From: Oculatella sp. LEGE 06141
GTDB taxonomy: Bacteria > Cyanobacteriota > Cyanobacteriia > Elainellales > Elainellaceae
Length of the DNA: 64,000 nucleotides
Reading direction: 5' to 3'
Assembly (NCBI RefSeq): GCF_015207605.1
Contig: NZ_JADEWO010000008.1
Coordinates: forward strand, 1-64,000
In this document: positions 56,302 to 64,000 of the stretch, in pieces
Layout of the letters: each line of letters starts with the position of its first letter
Position numbering within the stretch: position 1 is the stretch's first letter
Made by a program: the position numbers and the translations under genes
Notes under the pieces: generated by a model
Told to the model about the DNA's origin: nothing
Database searches by the model: none
Seen by the model: the letters and a program-made list of their open reading frames with translations, nothing else

Positions 56302-59300
56302 GAGGTCGCTCTCCCGTAAAACGTCACCTGACCCAGAGCTTGAGTGAGATCCGTTTGGCTCAGTTGGGTTAATGGAAAATCCGATGGGGTCAATCCTCTA
56401 TCTCTTGATCGCTGGCAGTGAATAATGAGTGTCCGTAGAGAATCCAGGCAGTTTTGCGCCAGAGTTTCGATGGTTTGGCGGTGATACATCGCTTCACTGT
56501 AAGTCCAACTCAGGCGTAGCTGTCCATGCACGATCGCCCCATTGATTTCCAACAAGTGACTTCGCCGCCTTTGCGGACTTTGCATCAGCCCAATCGACTC
56601 TTGTGAGGGTTTGAACAATGATGACTCTGCAAAGGTTTGATCAAACTGTCCCAAATAGTTAAATATCACCTCAGGTTGGGGGAGCGATCGCAACTGCTCC
56701 TTTACCGTCTCGTCATCCCGGAGATATCGCAATAGACCATAACCAATGCCGCGATTGGGAATCTGACGTAACTGCTCTTTAATAGATTGAAGTACTTCCT
56801 CTGGATCGGCTGTGTCTTTGATGCCCAGGCCAACTGGAAAGACTGTGGTAAACCAGCCAACTGTACGAGATACATTAACGCTGTCAAACAGGTCTTCGCG
56901 TCCGTGTCCCTCTAAGTCAATCCAGAGCGATCGCGCGTTACTCCAGGCGGTCAGGGTTTGAACGACACCTGTCAGTAAAACATCATTGATTTGCGTGTGA
57001 TAGGTTTTCGGAATGTCCTGAAGCAGTGCTTTGGTGTCGGATTCGCTCAATTTCACGGTTACGGTTTGGGCTGACGCTACCGTGTTCATTCCATCGGGAT
57101 AATCTACAGGCAACGGCATTCCCTGCTGGTACGCTGATAACCAATAGTCCGACTCTTGCTGCACAGTGTTGGACTGAGCGTAAATCTGAAGGTGTTCTGA
57201 CCATCGCTTAAAGGACGTAGTCTTAGCCGGAAGTTGTACCGTTGCTCCCCGGCTGATCTGGTCATAGATCGTTTGCAAGTCCTCTAGGAGAATTCGCCAG
57301 GATACCCCATCCACTGCCAGATGATGGATGACAACCAGGAGGCGATCGCACGCCCCACCCTGAAACAGAGCAACCCGCAGGAGTGGGCCAGCCATTAGAT
57401 CTAAACTTGCCTGCAATTGAGCAACCTGTGCTTCAATGATGGCTGGCTGGCTGGCGATCGCTACATTAGCAAGGTCAATTTGAATAAGCGGTACAACAGT
57501 ATCCGGTGGGGCAATAGTCTGGTGCCATTCTTGCGAAGTTACCCTAAACCGCAAGCGCAGCGCATCGTGATAGTACAGAAGATGCTGAATAGACTGCTCC
57601 AGCCAAGCAGGATTGAGCTGCATCTGAGCCTCTAGCATGACCGCTTGATTGAAGTGATGGATATCAGGCTCTGGTTGAGTCAGGAACCAGTGCTGAATTG
57701 GAGTCAGCGGCACTGTACCCACAGTCTCCTCGGAACCCACAGTCTCCTCGGAACCCATTGCCTCCTCGGACTGCGTGGGTAGCAATTGAGCCGTCACAAC
57801 CGTCGCCAATTCGGCGATCGTTTGGTGTTGAAAAAGCTGCTTGGGCGTGAATTGTAGCCCTACTTGATTGGCTTTAGAAATAATTTGAATACTGAGAATG
57901 GAGTCTCCTCCCAGTTCAAAGAAGTTGTCATGAATACCAACCTGGGGCAATTGCAAAACATCTGCCCAAATGCGAGCCAGTTGAGCTTCAATTGCTGTGC
58001 GGGGAACATCCTCTGAAGCCGTTGACTCAGGAGACGCAACTACCGGGAGATCTTGCTGAGCCAATCCAACGCGATCGACCTTGCCATTGGGTGTTAAAGG
58101 CAATTCATCTAGAACCACGAATGCAGCGGGCATCATATAAGCAGGGAGCTTCTCTCGCACAAACTCTCGCAAAGCCGACACAGTTGTAGAACTAGTATCT
58201 GTAGTAACACTGTCCTGCGAATGCAGAACGACATAAGCGACCAGTCGGTGCGAGTCAGACAAATCTTGACGGGTAACTACCACAGTGTCTCGCACAACGA
58301 TATGCTGCCTGAGTACTGTTTCAATCTCACCTAGTTCAATGCGAAATCCGCGAATTTTGACCTGATGATCAATGCGACCTAAACATTCAAGATGACCGTC
58401 ATTGCGATACCTGACTAAATCTCCGGTTTTGTACAATCGCGCTCCTGGTTCACTACTGTAGGGATCAGGTACAAACCGTTCGGCGGTTAAATCTGGACGA
58501 TTGAAATACCCTCGTGCTACTCCAATTCCGCCAATGTACAACTCTCCTGGAAGACCAACGGGCATCGGTTGGAGTTGGGCATCTAGCACATAGGTTTGCA
58601 GGTTCTGGAGGGGTCGTCCAATCGGCACTTCACGTTCAACAGTCAGAATTGAGTCAGAGCCTGCCAGATCACAGACAGTTGCCGCAATGGTCGTTTCTGT
58701 CGGACCATAACTATTCATCAAGCGAATCTGTTGGCTGACCTGCTGCTGCCACATGGCAAGACGTTCAGGCAGCGCCCGTTCGCCCCCCGTAACCACCAGG
58801 CGAATTGAGTCTGGAAGCGACAAGGCTTCGTTTGTCAAATCAATGACTGTCTGATGCCACAGTGCTGTGGGTAAGCAGAGTACTGTCAGTGCCTGCATCT
58901 GACACTGGTGTAAAAAGGTCTGGGTTGAACTCACCTGATCGTCGCTTCGCAGGACGAGAGTAGCCCCTTGAATGAGAGTCGCAAAGATTTCTTCCGCCGC
59001 CACATCAAAGCCAATAGACGCAAATTGGAGAAAGCGATCGCCCGATGTTAACTCGTACTGTTCAACCGCTGCCTCAATGTAGTTGACTAACGCATCATGC
59101 TGAATCATCACTCCTTTGGGATGACCCGTTGAGCCAGAGGTATAGATTAAATAAGCCAGGTTTTGAGCATATCCCCAATCCTCTGGGGCGGACTGGCTGT
59201 GCTGAGCGATCGCCCCTCTCTCCTGATCCAGACAAACAACCGTCGCGCAACAGGCGGGTAACTGTTGCTGTGCCGTGCGATGGGTAATGAGGAAAGAGAC

Positions 59301-61064
59301 TTGAGCATCCCCCAAAATGTAGGCCAGCCTTTCAGGCGGATGCGTTAGATCCAGTGGCAGGAAAGCGCCTCCAGCTTTTAAAATAGCCAGCAGTCCAATC
59401 ACCAGATCGAGACAGGGAGATAAATAGATCCCCACTCGCGTCTCTGAAGTGACGCCAAGGGATCGCAAGTAGTGAGCCAATTGATTGGCACAATGATCTA
59501 GTTCTCGATAGGTCATGTGCTGATCGTGAAACACAACGGCTGTGGCATCGGGCGATCGCGCCACTTGGGTTTCAAACAGATGATGGAGAGATTGATTTTG
59601 AATAGGTGATGTCGGAGCTTGATTCCAATCCATCAACTGCTGCCGCTCTAATTCAGTCAGCAACGATAATGTGGAGAGAGTCTGATCTGGTTGAGCAACA
59701 ATCCCCTTCAGCACCTGTTGAAAATGCTCCATCATACGATGCATCGCCGCCGCCGCAAACAAATCTGTACTGTATTCCAGTTGTCCGATCAACCCGTGCG
59801 GTGTTTCTGACAGGGCAAGGGATAAATCAAAGTTGGTCGTGCCTTTGTCACGCTCCTGCACATCAAACGTGAGTTCCGGTAGCTGCACCGTTTTGTGGGG
59901 GGCATTGTGTAGCACAAACATGATTTGAAACAGTGGATTGTGGTTTAAACTGCGCTGGGGTTGCAGTTCATCCACCAGTCGTTCAAACGGCAAATCTTGA
60001 TGCGCGTAGGCACCGAGAGCCACTTTCCGCACCCGTTGCAGCAGTTCTCGAAAGGTGGGATCACCGGAGAGATTAGTGCGTAAGACTAATGTATTGACGA
60101 AAAAACCAATAATTCCTTCAATTTCAGCTCGGTTGCGATTGGCGATCGGTGAACCAATCAAGATATCGGGCTGCCCACTATAACGGTACAAAAGCACCTT
60201 AAACGCCGCGAGTAGCGTCATAAATAGAGTGACATTTTCCCGTTGGCTAAAGGCTTTCAGGGCTTGCGTCAGGTCATTGGACAGTGAAAAATAATAGACT
60301 GCACCTTGAGTGCTTTGTCCTGCTGGACGGGGAGAGGCAACGGCTAATTGCAGAACGGGAAGTGAACCCTGGAGTTGCGATCGCCAGTAGATCAACTGTT
60401 GCTCAAGAATGTCTCCTTGAAGGTGCTGTCGTTGCCAAACCGAGAAGTCTGAATACTGAATTGCCAATGGCAGAAGTGGAGAAGGTTGTCTTGCAGAGAA
60501 AGCCCGATAAAGTGCCGTTAGTTCCTGAAACAAAACTTTCATCGACCAGCCATCAGAAATGATGTGGTGCATCGTGAGCAGTAACACATGTTCCCTGGCT
60601 GATAGCTGAACTAACGTAACGCGCAACAGCGGAGCATGGGTTAAGTCGAAGGGACGTTGTGCATCTGCTGTTGCCAGTCGGGCAACTTCCGGGGACTGTT
60701 GCAGAGTTGGTAACTCTTGCAAGTCCACGAATGGCACGCTCAACGCGAGTGACGGCACAATGACCTGAAGGGGCTGTCCTTGCACGGTATTAAAGGCAGT
60801 ACGAAGTGCCTCCTGGCGATGAACCGTTTCATTCAACGCGCGAATCAGTGTCTTGACCTGAAGTGTTCCAGTCAGGCGAATCTGAAAGGCAATGTTATAG
60901 GCGGCACTACCCGGTTCCAACTGATCAAGAAACCATAACCGTTGCTGAGCAAAGGACAGCGGCACCGTTGTAGGTTGCTCAGCCTTCCGTTGCAATAGTT
61001 CGGCGAGAAGCTGGCGCTTTTCTGCTAGCGAACGAGGTGTAGCGTGGATTGGGCGATCGCTCAT
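56298..61064 (-). CDS. NRPS module C-A-PCP-E
   Basis: A 1588-residue protein. The condensation domain (LSFAQQRLWFLDQ near 40, HHIISDGW near 166) accepts the PKS product. The adenylation domain has YTSGSTGHPKG near 641 and NGKVDR near 993. The carrier domain has LGGDSIL near 1050 (the GGDS form typical before epimerases). The epimerisation domain has HHLAVDGVSW near 1246. The adenylation code reads about D-V-E-C-V-G-S-I-A-K, which shares E239, G301 and S322 with lysine/ornithine codes, so a basic residue is possible but uncertain. The residue would be converted to D form. An 18-bp tandem repeat encodes the linker before the E domain. Confidence 0.92.
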   Translation of the reverse strand: MSDRPIHATPRSLAEKRQLLAELLQRKAEQPTTVPLSFAQQRLWFLDQLEPGSAAYNIAFQIRLTGTLQVKTLIRALNETVHRQEALRTAFNTVQGQPLQVIVPSLALSVPFVDLQELPTLQQSPEVARLATADAQRPFDLTHAPLLRVTLVQLSAREHVLLLTMHHIISDGWSMKVLFQELTALYRAFSARQPSPLLPLAIQYSDFSVWQRQHLQGDILEQQLIYWRSQLQGSLPVLQLAVASPRPAGQSTQGAVYYFSLSNDLTQALKAFSQRENVTLFMTLLAAFKVLLYRYSGQPDILIGSPIANRNRAEIEGIIGFFVNTLVLRTNLSGDPTFRELLQRVRKVALGAYAHQDLPFERLVDELQPQRSLNHNPLFQIMFVLHNAPHKTVQLPELTFDVQERDKGTTNFDLSLALSETPHGLIGQLEYSTDLFAAAAMHRMMEHFQQVLKGIVAQPDQTLSTLSLLTELERQQLMDWNQAPTSPIQNQSLHHLFETQVARSPDATAVVFHDQHMTYRELDHCANQLAHYLRSLGVTSETRVGIYLSPCLDLVIGLLAILKAGGAFLPLDLTHPPERLAYILGDAQVSFLITHRTAQQQLPACCATVVCLDQERGAIAQHSQSAPEDWGYAQNLAYLIYTSGSTGHPKGVMIQHDALVNYIEAAVEQYELTSGDRFLQFASIGFDVAAEEIFATLIQGATLVLRSDDQVSSTQTFLHQCQMQALTVLCLPTALWHQTVIDLTNEALSLPDSIRLVVTGGERALPERLAMWQQQVSQQIRLMNSYGPTETTIAATVCDLAGSDSILTVEREVPIGRPLQNLQTYVLDAQLQPMPVGLPGELYIGGIGVARGYFNRPDLTAERFVPDPYSSEPGARLYKTGDLVRYRNDGHLECLGRIDHQVKIRGFRIELGEIETVLRQHIVVRDTVVVTRQDLSDSHRLVAYVVLHSQDSVTTDTSSTTVSALREFVREKLPAYMMPAAFVVLDELPLTPNGKVDRVGLAQQDLPVVASPESTASEDVPRTAIEAQLARIWADVLQLPQVGIHDNFFELGGDSILSIQIISKANQVGLQFTPKQLFQHQTIAELATVVTAQLLPTQSEEAMGSEETVGSEETVGTVPLTPIQHWFLTQPEPDIHHFNQAVMLEAQMQLNPAWLEQSIQHLLYYHDALRLRFRVTSQEWHQTIAPPDTVVPLIQIDLANVAIASQPAIIEAQVAQLQASLDLMAGPLLRVALFQGGACDRLLVVIHHLAVDGVSWRILLEDLQTIYDQISRGATVQLPAKTTSFKRWSEHLQIYAQSNTVQQESDYWLSAYQQGMPLPVDYPDGMNTVASAQTVTVKLSESDTKALLQDIPKTYHTQINDVLLTGVVQTLTAWSNARSLWIDLEGHGREDLFDSVNVSRTVGWFTTVFPVGLGIKDTADPEEVLQSIKEQLRQIPNRGIGYGLLRYLRDDETVKEQLRSLPQPEVIFNYLGQFDQTFAESSLFKPSQESIGLMQSPQRRRSHLLEINGAIVHGQLRLSWTYSEAMYHRQTIETLAQNCLDSLRTLIIHCQRSRDRGLTPSDFPLTQLSQTDLTQALGQVTFYGRATS
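57717..57769. repeat. 18-bp tandem repeat, three units, in NRPS linker
   Basis: CCCACAGTCTCCTCGGAA is repeated twice, and a third, diverged unit follows. On the minus strand it encodes GSEETV-like hexapeptides between the carrier and epimerisation domains. It is a flexible linker that can vary in length. Confidence 0.8.
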
Positions 61065-64000
61065 GAGTTCACCTCCTTCGCAAGTAGTTCGTTTAGTAAC
61101 GTGTCCAACTCCTGTTCTGACAGTTGATCAATCTTCACGAGTAGGGATGGATCACTCGGAGTGCGATCGCGCTTTTGAATGGGCGTAACGGGTGCTTCGA
61201 ACTGTGCCTGTGCCTGTAACTGTTGAACATGGTGAGACTGTTGGGCAACGGTGGGCGTTTCAAAGACGCTATGCAGGGGTAAATCTACCTGAAAGGCTTG
61301 CCGCATCGCAGAAATCACCTGAGTTGCTAGTAGCGAGTCACCACCCAGTTCAAAAAAGTGATCGTGAATGCCAATGGCCGTAATGCCTAAATACGTCTGC
61401 CAGATGTCTGCAATCGTTTGTTCAATCCCCGTTTGAGGCGCAACATAGGCCGTTGCGATGGGTGGCCGCGCATAGGTAGGTTTCACGTCATGGGCGGAAG
61501 GAGGCTGCGACCAATGAGCAGACCGCTTTTTCGCAATGACGGTGGGTAAGTCGCGAGTTGAAATCAACACTTGCGGAGCAACCCCTTGCAACACGCGCCG
61601 AAAGACTTCAATGCCTTCCTGGGATGTCATCCCCCGCTGGGCGATCGCGTCTTGGGGGGCTTCATGTTCCAGAGACGGCACTACTCCATTAGAAGATGCA
61701 CTGGAGGGGATGGCATCTCCCAGGCGCTCACCCTTCACCTTCCGCATAGTGAACTCATCCACCGTGACTAATTCATTGCCCTGCTCATCTAGAATTTGGA
61801 CGTTAAAGGTCAGGGTTTCCGTGTAAGCATCCTGACTGGCCAACGCCCGAATATGGCTGTAAATGCGGCGAGGAAGCGATCGTTGAACGGTTAGTTGCTT
61901 GTAAGAAAATGGCAAATATACTCCTCCATACAACCGCCGCATAAAGCCCGTAGCTAAATCTAGCAGGGCAGGATGCAGGGTATAGGCGTTCAAGTCGTCA
62001 GCGAAGCGTTCGGGTAACTCTAACGTGGCTAATGCCTGATGCGGCCCTGCGTTAATCTGCTTTAGATTCGTCCAGCGAGGGCCAAACTCAGCCAGTCGAG
62101 GTTCAGACGCATCCGATTGGTGGGACACGATTAGCGTTTGCTGACTACACTGGTCGGCAATGGCTGAAATGGAGTGGGCAGCAGATGGGGCATCGGTTAA
62201 ACAAACAGCCGTTCCTTTTGCATGATCCTGCCATTGAGTTGGATCAACACCAGATTGACTTTTAACCACAAAGTCAATCTCCGTTCCTCGTCGCTGTAAC
62301 TGTAGTTGAACCTGCTTGTTCTCAGTATCATTGACGCGAAGCGGACTGAGGAAGTAGACATTCTGAAGAGCAATTGCCCCTTCGAAGTGACAGTAATCTG
62401 CCACAGCGGCTCGTGCCATTTCTAAGTAAGCTGTCCCCACTAACACTGCCGTTCCCTGAATGCGATGTTCACTCAGCACCCAATGGTTTTGAACGGTCAA
62501 CTGAGTGACATAGATAGCTTGATTTAAATCTTCACTAATGCAGGTGTCCAGTAATGGATGATCAATGGCTCGACCGGACAGGACAGAAGCAGGAGACAGC
62601 GCGCGCGATCGCCCGTTGAGCCGAGCCGCCATACCCACCTCTTTCCAGGTATCCCAGTTGATGGATAGCGTCAATGTCCCATCCTGATCAGACTTGTAGT
62701 AAGCAAAGGCATCGAGAAAAGCATTGGCGGCACAGTAATCCACTTGCCCAACGCCGCCGATGATGGCATTCAGGGAGGAGCAAAGCACAAAGAAGTCTAG
62801 CGGCAGATCTCGACAGACGTTACTGAGAATGACCGTACCGTTCACTTTGGGGGATAAAATCCGTTCAGTGACATCTCGTGTTTTGCCCTGGATGAGTCCG
62901 CCACCAGGAGTTCCAGCGGCATGAATGACACCGTGAATTGTCCCAAAGTGTGCAAGGGACTGGGCGATCGCCTCCTGCATCTGAACCGGATGGGTTACAT
63001 CTGCACGAATCACCAAACAGTCTGCCCCTGAAGCCTCCAGTTGTTGCAGCAATCGAATTTTTTGACTGATTTCATCCTGTGATTCATGTGTCAACAACCA
63101 CTGCGACCAGTTTGCTTTATCTGGAAAGGCCGAACGTCCGATTAAAACGAGTCGAGCCTGCACGGTGGTAGCTAAGTATTCAGCGAATGCCAGTCCAATG
63201 CCTCCCAATCCACCTGTGATTAAATAAACGCCCTGCTCTTTGAGTGGTGGAACAGCCTGAATTTCGGTCAGTGGAAATGGCTCAAAGGTTTGAATCCACC
63301 GTTGCGAACCACGATAGGCAATGAAGCGATCGCTTGATTGTGCTTGCAGTTCTGCCACCAGTGCATCGATTAATGCCTGAAACGACTGACTTCCAGGTTC
63401 AGGCATCGTGATGTCAATCGTACGGCAGTTGAAATTGGGATATTCCTGCTCCATTACCCGAACGCAACCCAACGAGGTCGCCTTCTCCGGACAGAGACTA
63501 TCTGATCCAATCACCCGCTGCATATAGCTGGAAATAACCGTAATGTCGAGAGCATGATCGAAACTGTGTTTGCCCAATGCCTGTGCCAGAAACAGTAGGC
63601 TGTAGAACCCATTGGTTTGGCTGCGATCGATGGCTTCAGGATTGAGATCGGGTTGCTCTGGTGCGTCTACTGCCCAGCAGTGAATTATGCTGTGGGGCAA
63701 GCGATCGCCCGCCACCAAATCCCGAATGAGCTGATCGTAATGATCGGATTGGGCGGGATCAAGCGTATAGGTTCTGTCATTGATCCGCGCAAACGTATTG
63801 CCAAGTTGGGCGATCGTCACTGGATAGCCTTCTTGCTGCAAACGGTTTGCCAACGGAGTTCCAAGCCCCCACTCATCCACAAACATCAAGATCGGTGAAG
63901 ATGAAGTTGGAGACGGTTGCGGTTGCACTTTTGGGAGAACAGACTGCTTCCAAATAGGGAGATAAAACCAGTCTGCGATGTTGGCTTTCTGGGTTAATGC
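61061..64000 (-). CDS. Type I PKS, C-terminal part (KR-DH-ACP), 5' end outside window
   Basis: The open frame runs through the right edge (its last 24 codons include ADWFYLPIWK, the usual beginning of a KR structural subdomain), so KS and AT should lie beyond 64000. The KR has YLITGGLGGIG, the catalytic serine in LCSSLNAIIGG and DYCAANAFLD. A dehydratase-like hot-dog domain follows (SEHRIQGTAVLVGTAYLEM with the catalytic histidine, HPALLDLATGF with the acid), then an ACP with LGGDSLL near 61340. KR preceding DH differs from the usual DH-KR order. The module would deliver a reduced, possibly unsaturated acyl chain to the C-A-PCP-E protein, whose gene overlaps by 4 bp. Confidence 0.9.
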   Translation of the reverse strand, partial: ALTQKANIADWFYLPIWKQSVLPKVQPQPSPTSSSPILMFVDEWGLGTPLANRLQQEGYPVTIAQLGNTFARINDRTYTLDPAQSDHYDQLIRDLVAGDRLPHSIIHCWAVDAPEQPDLNPEAIDRSQTNGFYSLLFLAQALGKHSFDHALDITVISSYMQRVIGSDSLCPEKATSLGCVRVMEQEYPNFNCRTIDITMPEPGSQSFQALIDALVAELQAQSSDRFIAYRGSQRWIQTFEPFPLTEIQAVPPLKEQGVYLITGGLGGIGLAFAEYLATTVQARLVLIGRSAFPDKANWSQWLLTHESQDEISQKIRLLQQLEASGADCLVIRADVTHPVQMQEAIAQSLAHFGTIHGVIHAAGTPGGGLIQGKTRDVTERILSPKVNGTVILSNVCRDLPLDFFVLCSSLNAIIGGVGQVDYCAANAFLDAFAYYKSDQDGTLTLSINWDTWKEVGMAARLNGRSRALSPASVLSGRAIDHPLLDTCISEDLNQAIYVTQLTVQNHWVLSEHRIQGTAVLVGTAYLEMARAAVADYCHFEGAIALQNVYFLSPLRVNDTENKQVQLQLQRRGTEIDFVVKSQSGVDPTQWQDHAKGTAVCLTDAPSAAHSISAIADQCSQQTLIVSHQSDASEPRLAEFGPRWTNLKQINAGPHQALATLELPERFADDLNAYTLHPALLDLATGFMRRLYGGVYLPFSYKQLTVQRSLPRRIYSHIRALASQDAYTETLTFNVQILDEQGNELVTVDEFTMRKVKGERLGDAIPSSASSNGVVPSLEHEAPQDAIAQRGMTSQEGIEVFRRVLQGVAPQVLISTRDLPTVIAKKRSAHWSQPPSAHDVKPTYARPPIATAYVAPQTGIEQTIADIWQTYLGITAIGIHDHFFELGGDSLLATQVISAMRQAFQVDLPLHSVFETPTVAQQSHHVQQLQAQAQFEAPVTPIQKRDRTPSDPSLLVKIDQLSEQELDTLLNELLAKEVNS

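Overview
The window comes from a cyanobacterium, probably a filamentous one. The palindrome GCGATCGC (HIP1) recurs throughout. Genes typical of cyanobacterial accessory genomes are present: NB-ARC/WD40 signalling proteins, a TnsAB-fused Tn7-like transposon, a PKS-NRPS cluster and helical-repeat proteins. Most of the window is accessory DNA.

Layout. (1) 1-1374: a transposase tail, a helical-repeat protein and a non-coding stretch with inverted repeats. (2) 1375-11075: a four-gene + strand cassette of DUF499-type ATPase, small protein, DUF1156-type DNA methyltransferase and PLD-SNF2 helicase. Its composition resembles helicase-methylase-ATPase (Hma-like) anti-phage loci. (3) 11091-19341: a ribbon-helix-helix gene, then a complete Tn7-like transposition operon (TnsA-TnsB fusion, TnsC, two large TniQ/TnsD-like target selectors) with a terminator, a repeat cluster that may be a transposon end, and tRNA-Ala(GGC). 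No CRISPR-Cas genes are visible. (4) 19342-22173: decayed integrase and nuclease remnants and a small envelope-type gene pair. (5) 22174-27616: an operator array driving an NB-ARC ATPase with 14 WD40 repeats, overlapping by 11 bp a divergent GT20 (trehalose-phosphate-synthase-like) gene. (6) 27617-41054: an oxidoreductase, efflux and regulator region (SDRs, quinone-reductase-like MDR, aldo/keto reductase, two MFS pumps, two AraC paralogues of which one is broken, TetR, Kelch protein) with many pseudogenes. (7) 41055-41942: decayed IS6- and IS701-type transposases. (8) 41943-64000: a minus-strand biosynthetic cluster cut by the window edge. In biosynthetic order it holds PKS (KR-DH-ACP visible), NRPS C-A-PCP-E, NRPS C-A-PCP, NRPS C-A-PCP-reductase, methyltransferase, GSA-type aminotransferase, two small unknown proteins, MbtH, two more unknown proteins, tyrosinase and type II thioesterase. 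The megasynthase genes overlap by 4 bp. The terminal reductase domain predicts release as an aldehyde or alcohol.

Three observations link distant parts. A 97-bp miniature element occurs three times (28210, 41413, 43932), always at a YTTAAR target and always in the codon phase that adds 31 sense codons without a stop; one copy sits in the N-terminus of the biosynthetic tyrosinase. A near-identical 18-bp motif lies upstream of three genes or gene remnants next to the two AraC paralogues, each time in the same orientation relative to the putative target. TGACTA-type palindromes precede both tetR and the SDR-MFS pair that follows it.

All family assignments come from reading motifs in translated sequence; no database search was possible.
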